Shown: in pieces, positions 44,162 to 55,350 of the stretch
Layout: each line of letters opens with the position of its first letter
Numbering within the stretch: position 1 is the first letter of the stretch
DNA from: Dinochytrium kinnereticum
Lineage: Eukaryota; Chytridiomycota; Chytridiomycetes; Chytridiales; Chytridiaceae
Assembly (NCBI GenBank): GCA_027604005.1
Contig: JADGJT010000114.1
Span: 3,474-61,577, forward strand
Direction of reading: 5' to 3'
DNA length: 58,104 nucleotides
The notes under the pieces: generated by a model
What the model saw: the letters and a program-made list of their open reading frames with translations, nothing else
What the model was told of the DNA's origin: nothing
The model's database searches: none
Program-made: the position numbers and the translations under genes

Positions 44162-47100
44162 TCACGAAACAACACAAGAATTAGGCGCCCACTCCTTCAC
44201 CCCCCCTACCTCCTCCTTCCCCTCCCCACCCCCCTCCACCTCCACAACCTCCACCTTCCTCTTCTTAGCAATCCCCTCACCAACCCCCGCTCCAGTCCTC
44301 CCCAAATACTCCCGATAGGTTTCCACCCTCAAACAAAGCGGCACCTTTCCCCCCTCCTGCGCCTCCAAGATGGCTTGAACACCGTCGTCGGCTATGGAAG
44401 CATCACGCAGGGCAATGAAGCAGGAGGAATCGTTGATCCAGCGAACGTGAATAGGACCGAGGAGGTCGGAGAGGTGACGCTGAACGTCGCCTGTTCGCCA
44501 ATTTGCTGGGAGGTCGTGGAGGTGTAGCAGGTTGGCGCGGGTTGGGGTGTCTGTAGTTCGTTTATATTTGTTTGTTGTTGTTTTTTTTTGGTTTAGGAAA
44601 AGGGGGGCAGTTAGATGACTTTGGGTAGGATGTGAGGGGGTGGACAGAAGCGAGCCTGATGACAGCACTACAAACGAGAACACTCAACCTCCCCCCAAAT
44701 TAAAAAAAAAGAAAAGAAACCTCTCACCATCATCCCCTGCCAAATTTAAATAGGGCGAATCCGACCTCATCAAATAAAGCCGATTCACAAGCCCCAACAA
44801 ATTCGGATCCTCCAATCTCACCCTACCCGCCGCACCCTCCCCAAGCACAGCAGCCAGCATCCTTAAATAGCTAAACCCAGTCACATAAGCATCGTACCCA
44901 GCCTCATGAAATTGAGCGGTGGAAGGACTCGAGGATTGAAAATCGGGGTGGATAGCTGTTTTCCGGGGGAAAGAAGGAAACAAAAAAATTGAAGCATTAA
45001 GAGAGGCCGAAAAGACGGGGCCTTATTTCACCCAGGGACGTAATGAAGTTTTGAGGGACGGAGGGTATGAGTTATTGGGATGAAGGACTCACCGATGTCC
45101 GGATGAGCAAACGTAGCTGATGTAGAGCACTGCTGGAACAAGTCACTCAACGTTGTGTTTGGAATCGCGTCCCGAAGCTGAGCGTGAGATATGGCAATGT
45201 ACTTTGTGTCATAAACGCTAACCCCCACACACAAAAAAAGGTTTTAATAAAAATCCAGCGAAGTCAGCAGCCGGCGGCGGGCGGGNNNNNNNNNNCCAAA
45301 AAAAAAAAACAAAAAAAAAAACAGAAGCAGAAAAGAAAGAAAAAGGCAATCACCTCGGAAATAACTTTCCAATCTCCTTCTTAAACTCCACAACAGAGAG
45401 GGGAAGGGTCTTATGAAACTTTTCAAAGGTGTGGCAGAGGTCTGGGTTGTAAAGTGCAGAAATACACCAAAGTTAAAACGAAGAGAAAAATTAAACAACG
45501 ATCGAGATGGCTACCATGAGGGAGTATAGGGCACTTACCCAAATACATGTTGTGACCAACAACAGGTTTCTTGGACCGAGAAATCATTTCAATAACCTTG
45601 CGAAACCCAACAAGATCATTCAACTCCTCCTACATTCCCCGCAAAAAGTTGAACAAGAACGTGTGTTAAAATCAATCACTCATCTCCAAATCAGTAGAAA
45701 AGAAAAAGAAAAAAAAAAAAGACAAATATCCCATCTACCATCAAGACTGTTCCCTACGAAAAGCAAAAACAGACAAAACCAAACAAAGTAAAAAAGCAAT
45801 AAATAAACCCACCAATGATCTCTCAACATCTCCCGACCCCCCATTTCTCTCCTCAACGGTCAACCTCGAAACCTCCACAACAAGTCCCTTCCCCTCTGTC
45901 CTCAAGTAAGAGTTAAACCTCTTCCGAACCTCCTGATGAATCAATCTCCTCTTGTACGAGGTGTGTCCAGCGACCTTCAGCACTTTCTCCGTGGAGTTTT
46001 GGAGCCATTCGCGAACTTCCGACCTTTGGAAAGGAATGAAGGGGAAGATTGTTTTTGTTTGATTATAATGAGGAAAAGTAACATAGAGAAATAAAGATGG
46101 TGGGGGGAGGCGGGAGGATGACAAGCAAAGGTGTTTTCATAACACCAAACAAAAATCAAAAATCAAACTACACGCGAATGGGTAGAGCCAAAAGACGAAG
46201 AAAACAAAAAGGCATAGAAAAGAAATAAAGAAAAGAACTTGACCACCCACATAGAAGACTCCACAAACTCCCTGTTCTGATCATCGATTGGAATATCAGA
46301 CCGGTTCGACAATTTCCCGATCCTGTGTCTTATGCGATCTTCATCATCATGGTTCAAGTACGGAACACCTTTGTTCGTAAAAGGAAAGCGAGGGTAAATC
46401 AAACTGCGAAAAAATGTGGGAAACACCTCTCTCAATCCCCACCGTCGAAGAAAAAGAAAGACCCTAACCCTCCTTAACTGTCCCAAAAGGCAAATAATAA
46501 AATAAAACCCGAAAGGAACCCTACCGAGCCCTAACCCTTCCTAGCCAAAAACCAAAAAACAAAAACCCATAAAGTAATCAAAAGAGAAAGAAAATAAAAA
46601 AGAAAAAACCATGACCAAAAAAAAACCCACCCGTCCGAACCCACCGACTGAAATCAAACCCATTCCTCTCCAAAAACTCCAACGCTCCAGGATGACACCC
46701 AAACGCCCTGTGCAGTCCAAACTCTGAGCTCCCCGTCGCAGGAAAAATGGGGAAATTAAAGGGTTTCGCAAGGTACTTCTTGGTCTTTTCATTCCACGTG
46801 AACGTGCAGACCCCGTATTGAATCACCAGAAATTCTTGAGCAGAGCGACGGACACGCCCGTACCGCGTTTCCAGGTCATCCATGATTTCGAGGGTGTCGG
46901 AGTTATCCCGCCAGAGGCCTGTATGAGGGGGAGCGGGAGGTTGTTAGGGGTGGTGATCGTTTTAGGGGGTGGGGGGTTTTCAAATGCACGATAAATAATA
47001 GTCGTTTCCTTTCTTCCGTCAACAGTGACTGGGAACGGCCACAACCCAACCCATCCTAAAACAATCCCTCCTCCTCCCCCACCTCACTTCAAATACTCCC

Positions 47101-47354
47101 CAAAGCCGGTGCTCATCCCTCCATAACTAAATCGACAAAATCCACTCACAAAAACAAAAAAAAAAAAAAAGAAAGAAGAAGCATGCAAACGCAAAGCAAT
47201 CACCAAAAACACCAAAAAAACATCACCGCTCACCCGTCATCTCAGCATCAATGCTCAAAAAGTCACAGCCCTCAACAGCCTCCTTAATCGCCCCCAAAAG
47301 CTCTTTAAACTCCTTCCTCCCAACCTCCCTCATCCCAAACCTCATGCCCTCCAT
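44162..47354 (-). CDS. PARN: Poly(A)-specific ribonuclease PARN
   Basis: Nine exons (47354..47234, 46918..46631, 46368..46239, 46023..45813, 45629..45539, 45441..45354, 45217..45093, 44955..44728, 44550..44162) give 556 residues in frame. PARN is a DEDD 3'-exonuclease that removes poly(A) tails. All catalytic landmarks are seen: FLSIDAEMTG (D36, E38), VVGHNMYLDLCHTF and HEAGYDAYVTG. Other family segments are TLEIMDDLETRYGRVRRS, WVRTGVPYLN and SVYDTKYIA. The C-terminal exon (ANLLHLHDLPANWRTGDVQR) corresponds to the RRM-like domain, then a Lys-rich stretch. Several introns use weak donors (GTTCTT at 46238, GTGGGT at 46630). A 10-N gap lies in the sixth intron and does not touch coding sequence. 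Both MEG and MRF starts are possible. Baker's yeast lacks this gene. Confidence 0.92.
45286..45295. other. Assembly gap (10 N)
   Basis: Ten unresolved bases lie inside a PARN intron, between a GC-rich (GGCGGGCGGG) stretch and an A-rich run. The true length may be larger than ten. Confidence 0.99.
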
Positions 47355-48296
47355 CCTTCTTCCCTGCCTTTGCAGCTCCGACAAAGCTGCTGCGAGAAGC
47401 GGGTTGGTGGTTGTCGGCGTCGAGGGAAGGTTGAATGTAGGGCGGCTGGGTGCTTCTTGTGTGTGGCGGTAGTGCGGGGTGGAGGGAGGATGGAAGTTGC
47501 GGTGGAGGCTGGGGACGCGGAAGGCGGGGAGACGGAGGGGTGGTATGGTTGGGGGGGAGGGTTGGTGTTGGGTGGTTTGGTGGGAGGGGTGTTGGGGTCC
47601 GGATGGATAGGTTTTTTTTTTTTTTGTTTAAAAAGTGAAATTGTTGTAGCGAGTTCGCGTCGAGTTCAGTCAGTGATTTTCGCGAGAGAGGTAGTCAATC
47701 CACCCTGTTAGCTTAGTATGAGTTGGTTTATATAGGATTTGTGAATGTTGTGGGAATGCCAGGAAGGAGAGCTTGTCCGTGATCAAGATGTTGTGATATT
47801 GCATAAGGGTCGTGCTGCATTCTTGTTGAAATCATTGCTGGGGTTACGAATGTGGATGACACTTCCACCAGCGGCTACCCAACATATATGCATGGAGTCC
47901 GGCGCGGGGGGAATCAACAAAAACTGTGTTGTAAGAAATGTTTTTCTGAAAAAGAACAAGTGCATCCCCTCACTCACGGCTGTCGTAGAAAGCCGGGGAG
48001 GGAGAGGTTTATCCGCCACCAAGATATTACAATGATGGGGCTTCGCATGCGTTCTTTAATACATTAACAATGCTACAAATGATGATGATGACGACGATGA
48101 TATGGTGCAAGTATGTACGTGTGGGAAGAGAGGGGTAGGTGTGCAGAGTTGCTCATAAGCACAATTGCAACTGGGTTATGAAAGGGAAAATTAAATGTCC
48201 ACCAACATCCAACAATATCCAAACAACAGCCCCCATCACTCTCTCTCCCAAGCAGCCCCTCCGGTAAACCCCAAACCCTCCGAACCCCACGTCTTC
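47355..48296. other. Intergenic region upstream of PARN; no gene seen
   Basis: Promoter/5' UTR of PARN and 3' flank of the syntaxin gene. The PARN frame continues open upstream to about 47620 but without an ATG. Short frames at 47745-48067 have no recognised content. Confidence 0.5.
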
Positions 48297-50501
48297 TCAC
48301 TTTCGAATAACCCCAAAGTAAATCCCAATAAAAACAATCAGCATGATCCCAACCAACAATCCAATAATGATACACATTTTCTAAAAAAACATCACGTTAG
48401 CATCAAAACCTCCAATCCCCCCCCCCCACCGAAACAAAAACCAAAATAAAAAAAATCAACCAAAAACAATCCCACCTTCCGCGTCTTCTTCTGAAGCTTC
48501 GTGGCCCCCTTAAGATGTTCCACCCCTTGATCCGTCTGCTCGACCGCGTCATTCACGTTGATCTCGATTTGGTTCAGCATCTCGCCTTGCGCCGAGACTA
48601 GCACTGACATGTCGATGAAGAGTTGTTGGAGTTCCTAGAGGGGAGAGAGAGAAGTACCGTGAGCATAGTGGTGTTGTGTGATTGGTATGAGGGAGAGAGC
48701 GAAGTGCCGTTAACATAGTGATGTTGTTTGATTGGTATGGGAGAAGTAAGATCTCGTTGGGGGGTATGATGACGCTGGGCCAGTCGACACCGACCCCCGC
48801 CGCTGACGCGCCCCGCCGCCCGTCCGCCCCGGGGCCGGTGAGGAATGTATTTTGGGGAAGGGTAAGTGAGGGTAGGTGTAGAGTCACAAAAAAACAAAAC
48901 GAAGAGAAGAATGAGTGGAGAACCGATTTAAGAACATGGACAACGAGGGTACACCCGAAGAATACAAAAATAGATAACAACTCCCACTCACAATAATACT
49001 CTTCTCGATCCTCTGCACATCAGCATGTCTATCCTGAATATCCTGCAACGCACGCCGAGCCTCAGCCTTTTGCCCATTTTGCACAATCTGTTGAAAAAGA
49101 GGGGGGAAGAATGTGAGATCATGATGAGAGGATGGTTAGTCACGCACGTCAACAAAACAAACCAAAAGAGGGCAAAAAAATGGGAGAATATGTGGGCAAA
49201 AAAAACAAAAAAAAAACCTAACGACTCACGGATTGCGCAAACACAGGCCCTGACTCCCCATTCACAACGTTATCAATCTCTTCAGGTGTGGCAGTGGGTT
49301 TGACTGAACGCAACCCCCCCCAAAAAAAACAACAAAGGCATCGCAATGAGTTTCTTGTTCTTCACTTCCAATACAGACACGCCCGAAAAACAACAGTAAA
49401 TTAAAGAAGCAACCAACAAACCTATGAGATACTGCCTATGCATCTGCTGCTTATACTTCTCCTGATACTTCTTCTGCACATCCTTGTACTCCATCATGAC
49501 ATCCAAAAACTTTTTCGTTACCACCCCGTGCTGAGTTATTCGGATGCGAACATCGCCAGCGTTGCCTTGCAATTTTAAGAGTTTTTTGTTTGCGGCTTCC
49601 ATTGCTTTTTTTTTTTTTTTTTTTGTCAAGGTTGAAGAAAAGAGGGGGAGGGGTGAAATCAGATCGTTTGGGGGGTTGCTTTTTTAGTATGGAGGGCGAG
49701 TGGGGTTTGAGATTCACCTTTAAGCTTGTTCCGGACCTCGGTGGACTGTTTGTTGGTCGATGCCATGAGCCGTTCAAGTTCTTTTGTGTTTGCTGGTAAA
49801 TGGAAAAAAAGAAAAAAAAGATAAGAAAACGGGAGAAAAGGCCAGTTCAATGAAAGAATATGGAGTCAATGTTTGCTATTATCTTTTTTTTTTCTGCAGG
49901 GGGAAGGAGAGGAGGGGTGCAACTGACCAACACTCTGATCCTCGCTGATAATGTTCATGGCATTTTGATGAGCCTTTTCGATTTGGGTGATGCCGCTTTT
50001 GATAAACGCGATCTGATCTCTCAGGGAAGCGATCTTTGAAACAAAGCAAAGAGGAAGATGAGTTGAAGTGTCGTGTGGATGGATGCCAACGTCTTCTCTC
50101 GTCCGCCACGCCAATATCAAGAGCAGAGAAAAGCCCCAAGACATGCAAAAAAGACCGAAAAAGAACAGCCCAACCACACCAACCTCTTCAAAAAAACTCT
50201 TCATCTCTTCTGATTCACCACCACCTCCTGCACTCTCCGCGGCTCCAGCAGCAGGATCCTTTTTATCCTTCTTACCGTCCTCCTTCTTATCCTTCTTGCC
50301 GTCCTCCTTCTTATCCTTCTTCCCATCATCCTTCTTCTCCTCCTTCTTCTCGTCCCCCTTCTTCTGTTGCGCAGGAGGCGGCGTCTCATCCACGTGAGGA
50401 GAGTCCCCCTGAACATTTCAGAAGGATGGTGAGCAACATTCGTCAGTGAGTCGAAAACGTCTCTCTTTTCTCACCTTTAGGTCCAGCAGTCGATCTCGCA
50501 T
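48297..50501 (-). CDS. Qa-SNARE syntaxin (Sso/Psy1-like)
   Basis: Nine exons (50501..50475, 50408..50184, 50033..49928, 49792..49718, 49604..49422, 49303..49230, 49087..48992, 48634..48476, 48380..48297) give 342 residues. The Habc region (IASLRDQIAFIKSGI through EKYKQQMHRQYLI) precedes the SNARE motif (RHADVQRIEKSII, ELQQLFIDMSVLV, then SAQGEMLNQIE with the zero-layer Gln) and a C-terminal TM helix (MCIIIGLLVGIMLIVFIGIY) in its own exon. It drives membrane fusion, probably at the plasma membrane. The N-terminus is unusual: the nine-residue first exon is followed by about 50 Lys/Asp/Glu-rich residues with repeats of GKKDKKED, then a Gly/Ala-rich stretch, before Habc. Confidence 0.93.
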
Positions 50502-50544
50502 GATGGGTGTGTGGTCAGTTGGCTGGGGTGATGGTGTGTATGGG

Positions 50545-50578
50545 GATGGATGGATGGATGGATGGATGGATGGATGGG
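50545..50578. repeat. GGAT tetranucleotide microsatellite
   Basis: About eight tandem GGAT units lie about 45 bp upstream of the syntaxin start codon, in its probable promoter or 5' UTR. Confidence 0.9.
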
Positions 50579-52849
50579 TTGAGGAGGGCGTGTGTGTGTG
50601 TTAATTGGGGGGAGGAGCGGGGTGAATGCAGAATGAGGGGAATCGGAAGCGTGATTGCAGCAGCAGGCCCTGCATAGTTTGGGATTGCCAAAGAAGGACC
50701 ATCTGAGCGTATAATTCCATCAATTCATTGCTGATGAGGTGCTTCTGATCCAGAGCGAGGCCGGAAAGGATGATAATGGGTGTGTGACGGGGGATGTACG
50801 CAGGTCCAGTGGGCATTGATTGTAAACGATTACAAGAGTTGTGGATCCACTGCATGCCACCTCGCATGCTCCTTAAGCCGTCACCCGAGTACCTGGACGG
50901 TGTTAGCCTGTTTGCCAGTTTGGTAGGAGGGATGCCCAAGTTGCTGATAAAGCTATTTCTCTTTGGAGCACTTTGCGTGTAAAAATGGGCAACAACAGAA
51001 CAGAAACCCAATGAACGCCCTCAACTTTTCCTCCGCTCAGAAGAAAAAAAAAAAGTCTTCTAAAGGATGTCCGAGCCAAGGGGAGGATGAAAAAAAAACT
51101 GAAGACAGGAGCCAGCGATGCAATGGACTGCAAAAAGCAAGAAAGAGAAGTCGTGTTCGACCCGAGACAATAGTCAAGAAAGGAAAGACACGGAAGAGCA
51201 CAAAACATTACGCAATAAGCAAGGACTGACAACAAATGGCACAGACATGGAAACAGCCAAAAAAAAACAAAAAAACTCCAAAGCCGTCGACAGAACCTAT
51301 CCACGAAAACGAAAAGACCTCGACCACCCGGATCCAAACGGGAGATGAAGGCGGGTGGGACCAGCGCCGTGAGGCTCCTTCCTGCCAAACATCCCAACAA
51401 CGTCAAGGTATTCCCGCGATGGTCCAAGTTTTTGGTCGTCGGTTGGCCCAGGCTTATAATTTGAAAACAGGTGTGTGAATGTCGGCCGACAAGGATGGCG
51501 TGGTCTCGAGGATCTGCTCGGAACCTACTATCCCAGAGGTACCAATGTGCTGTGCCTTCCTTTGGTTGCTAGACGGAATGTGGACGAGAGGTGTGGGAGA
51601 TCATTCGGAAACCCCACCGACAGCAAAATCCTCGACCGCTGCCCCCCTTCTCCTCGCTACTGTTCGGGAACACTGGTGTAAGGCCAATGTCACGACTGGA
51701 CCGGCCTCCGGACAGATAGACTGTCGTGTCATCAAACACGTCGGATGAGAACTTAAAAGCAGAAGCGTCAACCGTGGTGTTCGCAAGATACTCGGCAAAT
51801 GGACATGCCCAAACTAGGGACCAGCTTTTCTACTGAGGCACGTTCTCGGCTATTGCCGTGTCGTCGAGCTATGGAAAAACAGCTGGTTAAGAGCTTTTCC
51901 AGTTGGTTTGTTTGAAAAGAGTATGTGCCTCAAGGATTTAATTTAGGGTATCTCTCTTTCTCTTCCAACCCTTAACCAAAGTCATCACCCCTTCCGCCAT
52001 CACCGGCCAGGCCACACCACCCCAGTCCCGCAAGTAGAGACGGAGCTCGGATCATCGCACGTTGTGGGAGCAAACTGCTTTGATTCAGGAGGGCAACCAG
52101 TGCTGATACCGCTGGAGCTTAGCAGGGACACCCCAGCATCAGGGCGAGCGACCCCCCCCCCCCACCTTTGACAGCACCAACATCACTCCTTTGGTCTGGC
52201 TCACTTTTGGATCAGGTGAGGGTGTAGCGGAAATTCGGAGAGAAGGGATTAAGGAGGGGGCTTGTGGGAGGAAGAACTGCAGGTGAAGGAATAAAGGACA
52301 CCTTTTTGCGTGAGGTGGTTATTTTTTTTGTGGGGACAAGTTTTCCGTCCATCTTTTCCCAAATGATGCATATCAACAGGGGTCTCAAGCAAGGTTGAAG
52401 GGATGATGAGCGGGTTTGGGGGAGAGAGTCTGATCCCAGGAACTAGTGGGAGGACGTCAAAAGTACAGACCATTCCAAAAAAAGAAAGAAACACCCTCCC
52501 CACTTAGAGAGAAAAACGACATTAATGACTAAAAGCTCTAGGAAAAAAATTGGCAAGACTAAATCAAGGGGATTAAAGGTTGGGTTGAACGTTACTGACA
52601 TCGACTCCTAGAGGAGCGTGGGAAAAAAAAAACATACCATCTAAATTCATAAACATGCTTGGGAAAACAATCAAAGTGATCAAAGCGCGTCGGTACTTTT
52701 TGAAGGTAAACCATACTGTGAAATTGCCGAAAGGGTGGGGATACCTCACATTGGGAACTGATACCACTCTACTGCCACGTGATCCATGGGGCGGGGGGGG
52801 AGTGAAGCATGGATGAGTTGGAGGGGATGAAAACCTCACTGCCCGCTTG
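50579..52849. other. Gene-poor region; no supported gene
   Basis: No frame here shows a recognised domain or a plausible splice structure. It contains a C run (52151-52162) and several G/A-rich stretches. It may be ageing repeat sequence, as it adjoins a decayed retroelement. Confidence 0.45.
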
Positions 52850-54040
52850 TCTACCCGTTGGCAATCCGAGCATCGTTTGCCACGGGCCAGGTGAAGCCTT
52901 GACCCCTCAAAACGTGCCTTGAACCAATGGCCTCTGCCTCAAAATGGCCTTGCGAGTGTTTCGGATAGCAGCATTGGTTGACCGCTGGTCATCAGGGGCT
53001 TCTGAGGAGTTTGTTTCATCCATGGGAGTGCGACGGGGGGGTTTTTTGTTGGGGTGGCCTGCTCCAAGGGCCGACATTGGGGGAGGCAAGGGCGATGAAG
53101 GATGTTGAAGGTGTTGGTCAGGAGGATGTCAAGCCAGCCGGTGAGGATGGCATACAGGTCCTTTTGGGTAGGGAGGTACGCTAAGGCGTTGTGATCTGTG
53201 AGGATGGTGAGTGTTCGTCCGAAGGGAAGAAACGATGGCAAGTAATTCACGGCGGGTGGCAAGAATATTTTGCGCTCAGCGGGACCAGAGATCGAGCGAC
53301 AAAATTGGATGTATTGTGTGTCTGGGTTGTTGATGGGTTGTTTAGGGTGGTGTGTTTGGGTAAAGCACCGCACCAATGCCGTACTGGGTTGCGTCGGTTG
53401 CCCACGTAGAATTGTCGGTCAAAATGAGGATGGCAGCATTGAGGAACGCTGTGCGCATGGCTTGTTGGTACGAGGCTTGGAAGGCTGGGTTAGATTCCCA
53501 GACCTGTTGGGAGAATGTGGACTGCAGATTTCATAGTTTCCAGAAGAGCAACTAGGTGGGAGTATATTGGAATGGGATCTCACAGGTGGTTGAACGATCC
53601 CATTAGAGCCATGATATGCGGTCGGAGGCAGGCCGTATCCATGTTTGCAGGTCAGTAGTTGTACACGGACCCCTCGCTGACTCTCCCTCAAGCCGAGTGG
53701 CTTATTTCGTAGCGTCCCCATACTGCCTTGTCCACATTGATCCAAAGGTTTGAGTCGGTCAGCCTGTCGATACCACTGATGAGCTGGACAGTGTGGGCTT
53801 CCCACGTGCCTTTGTGGAAGGAAGGAGATGTTGTCAACAAAGATGGTTTTCCGGGGAAAGTCCGAAAAGAGTTTGTCCATGATGCAGAGGAAGTGGGTGC
53901 TGATGTTTTTTTTGAGCCCCCATATGACTCTGGTGAATATCCGGCGCTGACCCCACCAGTGAAAGGACGTGTGGCTTGATGCTGGGTGCATTTGCAGCTG
54001 AAAAGATGCAGCTTCAAGGTCTTTCAAGGAGTGAACTCTC
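52850..54040 (-). mobile_element. Decayed Ty3/gypsy-like retroelement fragment (RT, RNase H, integrase finger remnants)
   Basis: Read on the minus strand, 5' to 3', the fragment shows a reverse-transcriptase-like stretch (about 53960-53750: VIWGLKKNISTHF, then FVDNISF where an active enzyme would have a YVDD-type motif), RNase H-like sequence (about 53270-53120: LTILTDHNALAYLPTQKDL followed by HRPCLP) and a CSDCQR segment near 52860 like the integrase zinc-finger end. These parts fall in different frames, so frameshifts and stops separate them. No flanking LTRs or target duplications were found. It is a dead fragment of a fungal LTR element, with no sign of coding capacity. Confidence 0.7.
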
Positions 54041-54976
54041 TGACCTCGTCAAGTATTTCCTTGGCGGTGGGGGACTGGCGTTTGAACGAGACAGTCTGCC
54101 AGTGTTAACGTTGTTGTTGGTGAATATGGTGTAATGTGTTATGGCCATGTAAAGTGTGAATATTGGATGGAACACTGGCTAGTTATACACTCGACTGCTT
54201 AAGTTCCGAAACTTGCTTCAAACACCAACATCTTTCTCCAAGATTGCCTGATGGATGAACTGTCATTCCACTCAACTCTGAATGATTAAAGAGCTCCAAT
54301 ATTTAATTAATTTTTTATTTATTTTTTGGGGGGCACAGAGAGAGAGAAAGTGATGATTAACTGATCGTCTGGAAGGGCAGGAAAAGAAGAAGAAGAGAAG
54401 ATGGCGCTTGCTTGGGGACAGGCCCTGAGAGACAGAGGAAGAGGAGCCAGAGCGTTTGAAGGAACAGAGAACAGAGAACTGAGGAGAACAGAGAACAAGA
54501 GAGCAAGTTGATAAGGTATCCACCACATGCTGGTACAGGAGTGTGGTGTAAACACATGCTTTCAACCATTGAGTCAACAACAATGACATGTGCCAGTGTG
54601 TAACTAACTCACTTTGAAGTTGTCGCGTGAGAAACTGAATGAATATAATTATTAAAAGAATTGAATTATTAATATTTCTTATAGTGATTGGCACGTGCAA
54701 GCAAGCAAGCAAGGAAGCAAAGCAAAGCAAAAGCAAAGCAGGATATAAATAAAAATAAAACAAAAATAAAATATTATTTAATTCAATCATATCAATCAAT
54801 CAATCAATTGAATACATAATTTATTATTTATTAAAAAGAATTAAAATCATTCTTCTCTCTTCTTCTTCTTCTTCTTTCTTCTTTACCAAATAGGAATTTA
54901 CTCTCTCTCTCTCTCTTCTCTCTCTCTTCTCTCTCTCTTTATTATTATCATTATCATTATTATTATTTGATTATTA

Positions 54977-55047
<71 letters not shown>

Positions 55048-55350
55048 ATTAAGCAATAATAATTAATATTCATTCCTCTTCTCCTATTTACTATTACATA
55101 TATACTATTATATTCATCATTATGTATTATTGTTCAATTAATTAATTAATTAGTTATCATCATCATCATCATCACTGACTTGTTCCTCTCTTGCTTGCTT
55201 TCTTTTCTTTTCTTTCTACCTGCTGCTGCTGCTGCTCTTTCCTCTCACTCTCTACTCTACACTCTACTCTCCCTTCCCTCTCTACCCTCCACTCCACTCC
55301 ACTCCACTCTCTTACTCTCTTACTCTCTACAACCACCCACACACCCACCC
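54041..55350. repeat. Microsatellite- and AT-rich promoter region of the bHLH gene
   Basis: It includes CT runs (about 54899-54939), a long CTTT tract (about 54977-55047), TTATTA/ATTAATTA stretches, a CAT run (about 55157-55175) and CTCTA-rich sequence up to the next start codon. No coding sequence was recognised. The CT-rich part may be the 5' UTR or promoter of the gene at 55351. Confidence 0.8.

Noticed and set aside
50184..50408. Lys/Asp-rich repeats first considered as a separate low-complexity gene
   Set aside because: The exon splices in phase 0 between the syntaxin start exon and Habc, so it belongs to the syntaxin.
52081..52160. Stretch with a loose likeness to a 5S-type RNA (GGAGCTTAGCAGGG)
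   Set aside because: The rest of the 5S sequence and its internal promoter boxes are absent.
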